From Aquila chrysaetos chrysaetos (taxonomy: Eukaryota; Chordata; Aves; Accipitriformes; Accipitridae), in NCBI RefSeq assembly GCF_900496995.4, contig NC_044011.1:18508041-18572040 (forward strand): a DNA stretch of 64,000 nucleotides, read 5' to 3'. Under the pieces are notes generated by a model. It was not told where the DNA came from, ran no database searches, and was given only the letters and a program-made list of their open reading frames with translations. Numbering within the stretch: position 1 is the first letter of the stretch; every line of letters begins with the position of its first letter. Shown piece by piece: positions 23,791-34,800 of this stretch. Position numbers and translations under genes: made by a program.

Positions 23791-24040
23791 GTTTTAAAAC
23801 ATTTCTACTGTAATGAAACTTTGCAACAGTAGCCATGTCACTCATGACAGAATAGACATCACTAATACATTGTTTTATGTATAACTTCATTGCAGAAAGA
23901 ATGACAAGTTGCTGGTTCTTGTTACAGTAATATCTGAATAACCCCCTTCAGGCATGACTGGCAAAGGTATGAGTTAGCAGTTCCCTTCTCAATATGAGTG
24001 AAAACTCAAGGATGTTTCCACAGTAAGTTCCTCAGTTTTA

Positions 24041-24154
24041 TCAAGACAGCTTCAGTCCTTGAACATTTTGTTTCAGATTGAGCAACTCTTTTTCTTGCCT
24101 TGTTTTCTCCAATTTGAAGGCTAGCTTGTTGGCTTTCTTCTCCATTCTGCGTTC
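24041..24154 (-). CDS. LTV1: LTV1 last coding exon 11
   Basis: 114 nt from acceptor atgcacag to stop (tca on + at 24041-24043). Encodes ERRMEKKANKLAFKLEKTRQ and ends NVQGLKLS, compared with human NVEGLKL. Confidence 0.96.
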   Translation of the reverse strand, partial: ERRMEKKANKLAFKLEKTRQEKELLNLKQNVQGLKLS

Positions 24155-27100
24155 CTGTGCATATGAATAATTACAAATTTACAAAATAGGCATAACATGC
24201 ACAAAGAAATCATTCTAATTAACAGTTCTAGATCATGAAAACACCAGCAATCTGGACAATAATATTATTTATGGCACTAATTATTAGTAGTCAAACTAAT
24301 ATGCGTTCCACCAGGATTATAATCTTTAATTAGCTCAAGCTTCTAATATGCTGGCAATTTCTGTTCCTAAATAAAACAACTCGTATATCATTGTGGCCAA
24401 TTAGATTTTCCACATTTCTTTCAGGCAGTTTTCACTTTGCATGATCTAAAACATCATAACTGTTTTCTTTGATTCCCTAGATAATAAGAAAATTAGAGTT
24501 ATATATGTAATAGTGGCCACAATAACAGACCCCAAATTTCCATATCGGAAATTAGGATGACAAAATCATGACCTTAACTTTCTTTCCAGTAGATTCCTTT
24601 GGGACCAGCAAGTTTTTCCCATTAATTTCCAGACACAAGAACAAGTGAGCTTTAAAAAATGTTCATAAGACAGAATTCAGATAATATAACATGGTTTTGC
24701 AGGGTTTTATTTTAAATAAGGCGTACCTTTCGCTCCTCTCTTATAGCCTGTTTTCTAGCTTTGCGATCCTCTTTGCTCTCGTCTTTGGAACGGGGCTGCG
24801 TTGATGCTCTTGGCAGGTCACTGCTATTAATCATTTGCATGCGTTCAATCTGCTTAGCAGTAAGACCCTTCTGAGGCAAGATATGTAGAGGAATTCCAGT
24901 CTTCTGGGAAATTTTTATTGGTTTGGGCTTAAATAGAGAGTGCATATGTATTAATGGTCCCTAGCTTTCTCTCCAAGAAGTGCACATCGCACTGCCTTAT
25001 CAGTATAAAAACATTAGATTCAGATTTAACAGTAATAAACATATAAGTTTCCTCATACTGTTTTCTTCCCTCAGAAAAATGGTATTAATCCCAAAGTAAG
25101 AAATCAAACACACCTGTGAACAGAATATGGCCTCCCAGAACAAGAAAAAAATTTCTCCCTTTTATTTAAATATTACTGAAAAAGAAGAACTTAAGTAGGC
25201 TTTATAAGCTTTCAAGGTAAATGTTTCCTTTCAAAATCTTGAACATCAAGCTGTGCTCTAATATTGGTGAATTTCTGGAAGGCCAAAGAACTAGAATAAA
25301 TTGTTTCAAACTGTAGAAAGGAAATAGCCTATTTTCAAGAAAAAAAATCTAAGAAGTGGTTGTGAGACATAGATTACACAAAGGTATATCACAGATAATA
25401 AGAAAGTAAATTCCTTGCTCTCTACGTTTCTGCCTAGCTATTACAGAGATTTTGAACTTTCTCAAATTTCCTTCTAATAGAAGAAAAATATATCCAAACC
25501 CTTCTTCAGTGAAGAAGTAATACCAAAGGCTAACAGCTTCCCCAACCCTCTTTTCTGCTCTGTCCTTCTTTTAAAAAGAGATATCCATTGAGAAAACAAT
25601 CACTTTTGTCTCAAGTTTTCCCAGGCCAGGGTGTTATTCAGAATAAGTTTAATGATTTTACCTTTGATGGCTCCTTAATAAGTGTTGGGTGATTATATAA
25701 GTTTGAATATGTACCTAGGTCACACACAAAAAAAAAAAAAAAAAAAAAAAAAAAGTAGTGAAGAAAGTCTTGCAAATAGAAATAGGTAAATTTATTATGA
25801 ATTGTACTACTACTTAGTCTTTTGAAATTCCTGCTGTTGTGCACCACAAGAATAAACCATTTTACCTAAAGTACTGTTAGAAAAGTTCTGAGATCACCTA
25901 TCATTTACTTCAAAATCCTAGGAACAAACAAGCAAACTCCAGAATACTTACTCAAAATGGATTCACAATCCCACTTTTCTTTTTGTTCCTCAATAACTAC
26001 AGCTACTATTTCTTCCTTTTCCTCCTCACTTTCTTCATTCACAGGAGAGTCTACGTCTTCACAGGGTTCAAGAGCATCCAATTTCACACAACTTTGAAGA
26101 AGTCCAGAAAAGAAAAAAAAATAAGGTTTATCTTTTCTTGAAAAATCTGTAATTACGTTGTCGTGCTTTAACCCCAGCCAGCAACTAAGCACCATGCAGC
26201 TGCTCACTCACTCCCCCCCCCACCCAGTGGGATGGGGGAGAAAATCGGGAAAAGAAGTAAAACTCGTGGGTTGAGATAAGAATGGTTTAATAGAACAGAA
26301 AAGAACAAACTAATAATGATAATGACAACACTAATAAAACAACAACAGTAATAATAAAAAGATTGGAATATACAAATGATGCACAGTGCGATTGCTCACC
26401 ACCCGCCGATCAACACCCATTTAATCCCCGAGCGGCGATCCCCCCGCCCCCACTCCCCCAGTTTCTATACTAGATGGGACGTCACATGGTATGGAATACC
26501 CCTTTGGCCACTTTGGGTCAGCTGCCCTGGCTGTGTCCCCTCCCAACTTCTTATGTCCCTCCAGCTTTCTCGCTGGCTGGGCATGAGAAGCTGAAAAATC
26601 CTTGACTTAGTCTAAACAGGACTTAGCAACAACTGAAAACATCAGTGTTATCAGCATTCTTCTCATACTGAACTCAAAACATAGCACCGTACCAGCTACT
26701 AAGACGACAGTTAACTCTATCCCAGCTGAAACCAGGACATACGTAAACCCAGTCTCCCCTCAGTAAAATCCCAAACCAAAGAAAGCTATTCCCAATGAAA
26801 CTTGCAGGAAAGTTAAGTTTCCTTAAGTAAGCAGCCCCAAAATAAACTAAAACATTAGGACAAGAGACATTAAGTCAACAAAAGCAGTATTTCTGCATTT
26901 GAAAAGTATGTGGCACACTATATTTGTGACTGGAGGTCAGGAAGAGAAGAGGCTTTACTTTTTAGTCCACAAGCAAGGCAGCTCTAAAGGGATTATGTAC
27001 TCTACTACTGACCAGTCATCTTTCACTACAAGGGACATAGTACCGTATCTTTCAATCAGGAAACACAAGACTAATGTGAGAACATCGAGCCATTTAACTT

Positions 27101-30100
27101 TGGGATAATATCACCCACTTTAAGACAAAGTGAATATACTGTGGAAATGCAGTCTTACACTGACACAGGGTTGCTTTATAAACACTGGTTTTTGCAGTGT
27201 TCCAAACAGTGGCACCCATGCAACAGTCCCCTGCGAGTTCATGGTCATGTAACTAGGTATATAGTGGAATCAGCTGCATACCAGTGGGACAGAATATACT
27301 TGGCTAGAGTCTGTTAAACACAAAAGTAAGGTATAAGGAGAAAGGTAAATTACACTAAAAAGGAAAAGGAAGAATGCCTCTAGAAATTACTTACACTAAA
27401 TTCAATACAATTATACAAAAGGAGCATAATCTCACATAAACCAACAAAAGCCCTCCACTTAACTGTATCATCTCATAAGTTAAGATCGACATTCAGTGAC
27501 ATAAAAAAAAAAATTGATAATACTCATATGTAGCTGCTTTTACTGTGGGAGGTAATCTTTGAGTACATGAACTGGAAACAACATACTCAAACTTTCAATA
27601 TAAACACAGGATTACATAACTACTTATGTGAAGCAGTCCTTCTGGGAATACATACTTTTTTGCTTTCTCTTTGTAGTAATCATTCAGGACTTCCTGCAAC
27701 CGAGCATTGTCTGTGTTAATATAGCCTTCTAACTCCACATTATCCAAGGCTCCAATTTCATCTTCATCAAATTGTTCAAAAAACTAAAATAAAGAAATGG
27801 GTATCTGTAATCAGACTGCATTTGTCATGCAACTTCTTGATAGAAAAAAAATGTGTAGGTCTTCTTTAAGCTATTTGCCCCTTTTTCCTCTCCCCTCTCA
27901 TTTGTTGAACAACTGCCAAACGCATCTGCAGTAGGATTTCCTCCTTACTGTCAGTATTCTTCCAGCACGGGAGTCACAAAGTTATCTTTTAATAATACAT
28001 AAATCAGCTTCTGGAACATGTTTCTTATTCTGATGCATTATTTCAATCTGCACATTAAAAAGCCTGTCATTGCTCAGGACAAAAGTTACACCATATTTCC
28101 ACCATTCTGATATCATTCCATTAAAGTATACTTGGCACAGTGGGAAGAAAGGGTGAAAGATGAGAGTCTTTACCAGGCACTTGTACATGATTTGCTGTGT
28201 TGAACTGAGCCTCAGACAAAAGTGTAACACCAACTACGAATGCTCATTATAGTGACTGGAGTAATTTTGTTTAACTGTATCAGTGTTAGGCCTTTTAATA
28301 GCAATTAACACTATGACCTATTTAACACAAGCCTCTTAACACAGACAATATTAAATGCAGAATATGTGCAAAGAACAGCTGTTTGATGTTCTGACTACTG
28401 AAGGCAGTAGGAATTTGCACAGGCATACAGGATACCACCTTATGAGATGAATCAAAAGACAAAGAAACATTTAACACACCCTTATGTTTAACAGTCACAT
28501 TCTTGAGCTGCCTCACCTTCTCAAATCTGTCATCTAATAGGGTTAACTGCTCATTCCTTCTCATTACTGAAGATGTCATAGAATATTCTGTGAAACGACT
28601 CCTGGTTTCTTCTTGCATAAAGAGAAATTCTTTCATCTGTCCATTAACCCCACCATCTGATAAAGGACCTTCTGAATCATAGTCTTTATCATTACTCCAA
28701 CTGTCCTTTTCATCACTGTCATCCTCCACATCTTCCCATTCATCTTCATCCTCAGCATCTGATCCCCTGAACAGAAGTATAAAACAGTTTTAGAATAATA
28801 CATGGAGCTTTCCACAGATCTGACCAATGCTGGGTTATCTGAAACAATTTGGCAATAATAGATTTAAATCTTGAGAGGGAAAGATAAAAACTGATTCTTT
28901 TCAAGCCAGTAAAAGAAAAACAAGTTTAGCAGTAATGGTGTTGCCAAAGTCAGCGTAATACTACTTTTGTCTGAAAGCTAAAAAAATTTCTGATAACTGT
29001 TGGATCACACATCTGTGCACTGAGAACGAGGTTATGTTTACATTCAGCTATACACGTCAAAGTAGAAAAAGAAAAATACTAGCTGCTGCATTTGTGAACA
29101 TCAAAACTAGCAAAATTTCTTGTGGTTCATAAAATGATGAGAGTGATACCAAAACCTAAATAAATAATATGCAGTGGGGTATTACATGAAGCATTTGTAA
29201 AGCTTCTGGAAACTCCCATTAGCCTTCATCAATAGTATTACTGACGTATTTTGAATGTGATAGATGGTAATGTTCAAGAATCCTATCATTCCATACATTG
29301 CATCTGTAAACAAATACATATAATCCATGAGCTCTAAGTAACAAATGAAACCCATCTCTTGGATTAACACATCAAAATTTGATTTTGTAAGCTACCACTC
29401 ACAAAACACAAGGTAATACTTTTTTCCTTTAACACACCAAAGTATTCAGTTTGAAATCTGAGACCATTCTTGCTTCCTACAACAACATATGAAATAACAA
29501 ATAGCATCATTCCTATTTACATATGACAAACAGTTCTACAAAACTCTATCTACCCTTTCTGTGGTTCATTTGCTTGTAGAACAAAATCATCTTCCAGGAT
29601 ATTTTCTGGATTGTCAAAGTCAAAATCATCATCAAGAGCTGCAACAATATCAGGGTCAAAATCTAGCCGTGGTCCTAGAAAGTTAAAAAAAACCCAAACA
29701 TAAATAAGTTGCTCTAACATTACAAAGCTACTTTCCTAGATAAAAACCAATCCAACTAGACTGTTAATTTGCACTAAGGAAAGATTAAACCTAATAATCA
29801 CAAAATTCCTCAATAATATTTGTAGATTTGATACAAGCCAGGGCAAGTCACCAGCCTCTTGTCAATTCTCCTCATCCAGAAAAAAAAAACCCCAAATATT
29901 TCCCAGAGGTCTTAAGCTTCCATAAACGTATTTTAATATATTTTACTTCAATATTTTTTCTTCTACAATAAGTCGAAGTACTGTATGATCAACTGCCAAC
30001 TCTAGCTCCCACCCCCTAAAATTCCCTACATTACAAAAAGTCAGAAAGTGTTTCTCTACTGCAATTAACAGAAGTGTCTTTAGCATCCTTCTGCTAGGAC

Positions 30101-33100
30101 AGAGACAACTACCACAATTACTTCCTGTTATAAAGTATTAAGATAGTTGTAAAGTGAATGTTCAATGCAAACATAGATACATAACAAAAGTGTACTTCCA
30201 GCCTGTAACACCGAAATAATACTAATGAAGGAAAGTAAACAACACTCAGCATTTGAAAATAAGATAAATTCCGAGAGTGAAAATCCAGTTCCAGACGTGG
30301 ATTCAAACAGATGGAGCAATAAATCAACAGTATTATCTACAGTTTTCCCCTGTTATTAGTTTATATTTGCTACACAACAGTAAGAGCTCATGGATTCCGA
30401 GCTCCCCCGCCCCCAGCAAAGCTAAAAAGCTATTATTAGTGAATCACAGAAATAGGTCTCAAACTGAAACACAGGTCTCATGGATTATTCTTTATGTCTA
30501 CTACTGAGCGTGTTCTAAACCAAAACTAATATGACACTGTAATTGAAGCCATAATTACCATCTAGTACCTAGATGGCAGCTCACGTTACAGAAAGGCAAG
30601 AGATTTAATGATACCTGAAACAGGAGCAGCTTTATTTAACAAGCCTACATCCTCTTCAAACTCTGTGGCAAATACTGAGGAAGGCAACTTAATAGATGGA
30701 GCCTTAGAAAAAGAAACAAAAAAACCATCACAATATACTTGTCCTCAGTTTCTCATTTCAGCCCACATTAACAAAAATGTGCAGATAACCACGTGACCAA
30801 AAGAAACTCTGAGCGCTACTTAAATGGTAAGACAAGTGCTACTTTACTGATGGCAAATTTTCAAAGTTATGCAATGAAACCTAGGTAAAGTGTTGGCAGC
30901 ATTCATTCTCATGTCAATAATCTCCAGGTAGAGAGACAGTATTTTTGCATCTCTGACGCTTTTTAGAGAATGGTTGAACAATGAACTTTCTGACTTTTTT
31001 TTGTTTTGGAGAACACTAACACACATTTGAAATTACCCCTTTATTGACAGGCTTACTAACAGCTTACTAACATGCACATCTAAAATAACTTTAAATCTTA
31101 TGTATTTCTGACTAAGAACATCAGTTTTGACTAAAATTGCAGTATTTGGTTAAACCAAACTCCCTCAATTAGAAGTGACTGACTGTTGCTTGAAATTACT
31201 TACTGTTTTTCCATTCCAACATGATCTAGCATCATGAAATTCCACAAGTTATGCCAGCAACTGAAAAGTTTTATTCCCTCTGGGTTCTGTTACATTCCAC
31301 TTCAAAAACACAGTGTAGGGGTAACACAACCTGGTATATTCATAACTCCCTGAGCATTCAAAAGTTCTAAAAATCTTAAAAACAAATGCCAACCCAGAAG
31401 AACACGACTTGTTCAAACAAATACCTTTATAAGCCATCTCTGTCAAGAAAAGCTTATCACGAGTACACGAAGTGTTTTAATACTGTGCTAGCAAAATACT
31501 ATTCATCAACAAATTTTGGCTTGTCAACTTTTGTTTTTACTCGTAGGAAGTAGGAAGACCTGACTGTGGGTCAAAAAGATCCTATATATATATAGATCAC
31601 AGTCATAACACTTGTTGAACACGGTTAATGAGCCTACAAGATGCTAAACTCCAAAAAACAGCGTAAGATTATTATTAGCAAAAATACTACTTACTGGAAC
31701 TCGCTGAATTTCGTCTTCTACATGCCCCTCATTTGTGACAACAATTCTGCTTTGCTGTCCACGCACAGAAGGGACAAGCTCAGAGGGACCAGAGGCTTCT
31801 TTTAGATGCTGCAAATAGTCATAGTCATCGTCAAAGAAGACTCCATACTTCCGCTGCTCTTCCCTCCTTTGCTCCTCATGCCCCTTGGAATTGTAAAGAG
31901 AAATACATTTAGTTACTTAAGTCCATTTAAAACTTATTAGCAAAAAGAAAAGTAACACATCTATTGAGAATGCCTGAATTCTAAAGTCCTTGTAGTCCTC
32001 TCTCCACTCATTACACTAACGAACAGCCAATTAGGACGTCGTAACCACCCGGTTCAGTGTTCAGATACTGTCTGAGCAGGACACTAAACAACTTTTTCCA
32101 TAAGCAGCATAACTAACAAAGCCTGTTTTTTCAGGATGGGCCAGGCAATTTTTGTTGTTGTTTTTTTAATATGTTTATATCCCTAATGCCAGTTAGTCAC
32201 CCTTCAACGCATCAGGCAGTAACTCACAACTATCAACTTCCCCATAACATCCCCTTCTTTTTAATAAGCTGGGCCAAAACCTACCTTTTCTCAGGCTATG
32301 TTTTTGAATTGTAGGATTGCATACCCACTTTTCTCTCCTGCAGCACTTCTTATCTGAATGAACTTCAATATTAAAAGCAGGTATTTACCTTCTGTGTAGG
32401 CAGCAGAACTCTCTGGGGTGCAGAATCATCAGCAGCAAGTGGATCCCTTTGACTTCTGTGCACTAAGTGAAATGTTACCGCTTTCTTCTTCTCTATGAAA
32501 GGTTTCTTTTTCTTGTGAGGCTGCAAAAGGACATTTGGTTAATCATTAATAAAAAATGAAATATTAAATGCATCTAAAAAGACTCTTTTGCCGGGAGTGT
32601 GCTCCTGTATTCCTTTTAAGGCAATGCCTTATAAACATATACTGAGAGACAAAGCAAAAAGAGACTAGTGGTAGCTTAACTCTTCTCACCACATGCACAA
32701 CAGCCATTCCGTATGTTCTAATAGCACATGCAGCTGTATTCAGCCGCAAAATGGCAATACACTGGTGCAATAAATATTTGATTATAGCATATGCACATTA
32801 ACACATCATCCTAGAAAGGAATTTTTAAGTAACTACTTTCTAAACACTGGTTCAAATCTGAAACAAACTTTGTCCAAGAAACACAGGAACCTGACATAAG
32901 GAAATTGATCTAGACACACCTAGCTTCTTCGAAACTGTTCAGACAGCTGTTCCTACACCAGCAATTCAATATCAACCATGAAAACTACTGACTGCACCAT
33001 TACACTGACATAGCTCTAACATTCTGGATCAACAAAAATCTGAAGTACTCTTAACTGGGTGAAAGCCTTTTCTACAAGTTTGTACACATGACTTGGGGAA

Positions 33101-33789
33101 GTACTTTTATCAATATTTCCGGCTTTACTTACCTACCAACATGGGTAAATAACAGATATATGCAACTTCAGAACTACTCTACAGATCTAACCAATCTTCT
33201 CTGCCTGGTAACTTCAAGCATACAACATGACACACCATGTCATACCAAAGTTCAGAGCATATCAACTGCCGCCATATGTTCCAAGTTAAAAACCCTAAAC
33301 CGTGCTTTTAAGTCTTATGCTTGGAGCCACCACAAACGGAAACACGGCAAGTTTTTGGAAGCGGGCAGCACGCTACCCCTACAGAGAAACTCGCGGGTGG
33401 CTGACGGTACAAGGGGAGCGCCTGTCACACAGAGAGGCCGCACGAAGCCGAGCGGGAAAGCGGCCCCCCGCCCCTCACGCTGGCCTAGGCCCCGCGCCTC
33501 GGGACGCTGCCTCAGCCGCTCCCCGCCGGGCGGCCCAGGCCGCAGGGCAGGCAGGCCGCCTCTCACCGCGGCTTCTCCCCCGCGGGTCCGGGGCTGCCGG
33601 GGCAGACCCCCACGGGCCGCGGAAAAGCTCCCCGACAGCCCCGCAAGCAGGGCGGTGGCGCTTCTACCCTCCAAACCGCGCTACGGAGACGGCCCGATTT
33701 CAGCCCAAACGCCGGGGGAGAACGAACGGACGGACGGACGCGACGGTTAGCTGTTAGCGATGCGGGCCGCCCGCCCGCCTCCTCACCAT
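24041..33789 (-). CDS. LTV1: LTV1 ribosome biogenesis factor, complete
   Basis: Eleven coding exons join to 1419 nt, 472 residues plus stop, all phases consistent; human LTV1 is about 475 aa. LTV1 is a non-ribosomal assembly factor of pre-40S subunits, needed for small-subunit maturation and released before final cytoplasmic steps. Seen: basic N-terminus (PHKKKKPFIEKKKAV), KYGVFFDDDYDYLQHLKE, PRLDFDPDIVAALDDDFDFD, an acidic Ser-rich stretch, ETRSRFTEYSMTSSVMRRNE, DEIGALDN, EKWDCESIL, STYSNLYNHP, KTGIPL, GLTAKQIERMQMIN and a Lys/Arg/Glu-rich C-terminal helix ending NVQGLKLS. Transcribed leftwards from the CpG island at about 33.9 kb. An endogenous retrovirus LTR sits in the intron before exon 8. 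Confidence 0.97.
24727..24927 (-). CDS. LTV1: LTV1 exon 10
   Basis: 201 nt, phase 0 at both ends, acceptor tatttaag, donor aag|gtacgc. Encodes KTGIPLHILPQKGLTAKQIE, then SSDLPRASTQPRSKDESKED and a basic run ending REERK. Confidence 0.96.
25662..25714 (-). CDS. LTV1: LTV1 exon 9
   Basis: 53-nt exon, acceptor tgacctag, donor aag|gtaaaa. Encodes (S)TYSNLYNHPTLIKEPSK, matching human STYSNLYNHPQLIKYQPK. A 27-base U tract lies just upstream on the transcript strand. Confidence 0.95.
25728..25754 (+). repeat. A27 homopolymer before LTV1 exon 9
   Basis: Twenty-seven A on the + strand, so a U27 tract in the LTV1 pre-mRNA. It ends 13 nt upstream of the exon 9 acceptor and forms its polypyrimidine tract. 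Confidence 0.75.
25952..26091 (-). CDS. LTV1: LTV1 exon 8
   Basis: 140 nt, acceptor acttcaaag, donor tga|gtaagt. Encodes CVKLDALEPCEDVD, a Glu-rich stretch, and VVIEEQKEKWDCESIL. Its acceptor lies only 67 bp from the retroviral LTR at 26159-26739. Confidence 0.95.
26159..26739 (-). mobile_element. Solo LTR of an avian endogenous retrovirus, copy 3
   Basis: 581 bp, TG...CA ends, with perfect 5-bp target duplication TACGT (26154-26158 and 26740-26744). Nearly the same sequence and exactly the same length as copy 1, so it is comparatively young. Sense strand is minus, the same as LTV1. An ATTAAA poly(A) signal lies on that strand at 26286-26291. Inserted in LTV1 intron 7, 67 bp from the exon 8 acceptor. 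No coding remnants. Confidence 0.9.
27656..27783 (-). CDS. LTV1: LTV1 exon 7
   Basis: 128 nt, acceptor tttattttag, donor aa|gtatgt. Encodes FFEQFDEDEIGALDNVELEG and LQEVLNDYYKEKAK. Ends with two bases of the Asn codon completed by exon 8. Confidence 0.95.
28517..28766 (-). CDS. LTV1: LTV1 exon 6
   Basis: 250 nt, acceptor ttctgttcag, donor aag|gtgagg. Encodes an acidic cluster (DAEDEDEWEDVEDDSDEKD) and the conserved SRFTEYSMTSSVMRRNEQLT ending LDDRFEK. Confidence 0.96.
29554..29674 (-). CDS. LTV1: LTV1 exon 5
   Basis: 121 nt, acceptor ctttctag, donor aagg|gtagat. Encodes PRLDFDPDIVAALDDDFDFD and ILEDDFVLQANEP, a conserved acidic segment. The donor is a weaker consensus (gtagat), but phase requires it. 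Confidence 0.93.
30615..30702 (-). CDS. LTV1: LTV1 exon 4
   Basis: 88 nt, acceptor tttttctaag, donor tcag|gtatca. Encodes IKLPSSVFATEFEEDVGLLN and KAAPVS, then the first base of a Gly codon. Confidence 0.95.
31695..31883 (-). CDS. LTV1: LTV1 exon 3
   Basis: 189 nt, phase 0 at both ends, acceptor attccaag, donor cca|gtaagt. Residues 46-108, including YGVFFDDDYDYLQHLKEASG. The end of the exon (SRIVVTNEGHVEDEIQRVP) is divergent from mammals. Confidence 0.95.
32389..32520 (-). CDS. LTV1: LTV1 exon 2
   Basis: 132 nt, phase 0 at both ends, acceptor ttttgcag, donor aag|gtaaat. Encodes residues 2-45, including PFIEKKKAVTFHLVHRSQRD and ending VLLPTQK. Confidence 0.96.
33787..33789 (-). CDS. LTV1: LTV1 exon 1 coding part (start codon only)
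   Basis: The ATG is directly followed by a consensus donor (atg|gtgagg) on the minus strand. The context gcgccATGg is a good initiation site. The next exon opens with the conserved PHKKKKPF, so the whole coding content of exon 1 is Met1. Confidence 0.9.
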
Positions 33790-33795
33790 GGCGCC

Positions 33796-33815
33796 CGGGC
33801 AGCGCGCGCTGCCCG
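33796..33815. repeat. Perfect 20-bp palindrome upstream of the LTV1 start codon
   Basis: CGGGCAGCGC followed by its exact reverse complement. On the LTV1 strand it ends 6 nt before the ATG and could form a stable GC-rich stem in the 5' UTR. Confidence 0.7.
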
Positions 33816-33909
33816 CCGGCGAGGGGAGCCGCTACGGCCGCCCCCCCGGCACCCCGGGTCCTGCCCGCTCTCACGCCGGCCGGGCGTCAGCACCGCCGCG
33901 CTGCGGCCT

Positions 33910-33916
33910 CCATCTT
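33910..33916 (-). promoter_or_regulatory. LTV1: YY1-like element near the probable LTV1 transcription start
   Basis: CCATCTT on +, read on the minus strand as AAGATGGAGGCCGC. YY1 sites of this form often sit at or just after the start of ribosome-biogenesis and other housekeeping transcripts. It is ~120 bp upstream of the LTV1 ATG. Confidence 0.5.
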
Positions 33917-34185
33917 GGGATGGACCGGTGACCAACGGGGGGAAGGCGATAGGCTGCCAGGCCGGACAGGTTTTTTTTTTTTTCCCCCAGTAACAAAAAC
34001 AACGAGACTTTTGTGGGACTGAAAGACTAATTTAATAAAAGAGAGGCTCCGCGAATGCAAACAGGGTAACTCCTCCCACCATCCAGAAGCACATTTTCCC
34101 ACTTCTCCCCCCAAACTGATGGAGAATGGTTCCACCCGCCAGCGGGCCTCAATGGCAGAACGCTCTGCAGCGGGCCAAAGGGCAC

Positions 34186-34197
34186 TGCGCGTGCGCA
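34186..34197. promoter_or_regulatory. NRF1-type palindrome
   Basis: TGCGCGTGCGCA, one base from the NRF1 consensus TGCGCATGCGCA. It lies in the CpG island ~400 bp upstream of the LTV1 start codon. Confidence 0.6.
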
Positions 34198-34349
34198 GTG
34201 GCCGGGCTGTCGCTCGCAGGACGGGGCGGGCGGCGGGGCGGGGCTCGCTGGCAGAGAGGCGTGGCTTAGGAATCGGGGCCCCGCTCCCTGCTCCCGCCGC
34301 CAGGGGCGTCGCCGCGGAGGCGGGCGCGGAGGCGGGGCGTCCGCTAGGG

Positions 34350-34392
34350 GCGGTGGGCGGGGCGGGCGCCTGAAGGGCGGTGGGCGGGGCGG
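34350..34392. promoter_or_regulatory. Duplicated GC-box block
   Basis: The 16-mer gcggtgggcggggcgg occurs at 34350-34365 and again at 34377-34392. Both contain overlapping Sp/KLF-type GC boxes. More GC boxes lie at about 34217-34245. Confidence 0.6.
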
Positions 34393-34800
34393 TGGGGAGC
34401 GCTCCGCTGTCCCTTCAGCGGCGGGAGCGCGGTGTCCGGGCCGTGGTCCATCCGCGTCCCCCGGGCAGGCTGCGGGCTGGGTGCTGCGTGAGGGGAGGGA
34501 GGAAGCGCCTTCAGCCGCCGTGAGGCAGTGCGGGCGGCGCGGGAGCCGGGTGGGTACCGGGGAGGCGGGACGGAGCCCAGCCCGGGGGAGCGGCGGGGTG
34601 GAGGTGCGAGGTACTGGGAGGAGAAGAGCATCTCCTGCTGGCCGCCTTGGGCGCTCGGAGGCGGTCACTCCTGACAGCAACACGAAAGCCTTCCCCAGGC
34701 TCCACAGGAACAGAAAATCCCTAGCGGTCCCAGCGAAGGAGAGGAGAGAAAGTTGCGCTGGGTGCCCAGGTGCTGCGATAAACTTTGATAAAGACCCTGC

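Larger units (their letters stand above)
20332..24040. other. Region between ZC2HC1B coding exons and the LTV1 stop codon
   Basis: Contains solo LTR copy 2 (21009-21595) and the LTV1 3' UTR (below 24041). The missing ZC2HC1B start exon and promoter should lie here or, less likely, further right. There is no CpG-rich promoter in this interval. Confidence 0.45.
33350..34800. promoter_or_regulatory. CpG-island promoter of LTV1, possibly bidirectional
   Basis: Very GC- and CpG-rich block, sharply different from the AT-rich flanks. The LTV1 start codon lies inside it at 33787-33789. No TATA box is seen. It contains many GC boxes (gggcgg), an NRF1-like palindrome and a YY1-like CCATCTT. The island extends ~1 kb beyond the LTV1 start on the far side, which would suit a divergent + strand transcript, but no conserved coding frame was found there. 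Confidence 0.8.

Noticed and set aside
28322-28516. Continuation of the LTV1 exon 6 frame past the donor
   Set aside because: The conserved protein leaves at FEK with a consensus donor and resumes at 27783; the read-through (VRQLKNVTVK) is intron.
33088-33757. 220-codon + strand open frame overlapping the LTV1 promoter side
   Set aside because: Opposite strand to LTV1, composition-driven Pro/Arg content, no splice or domain support.
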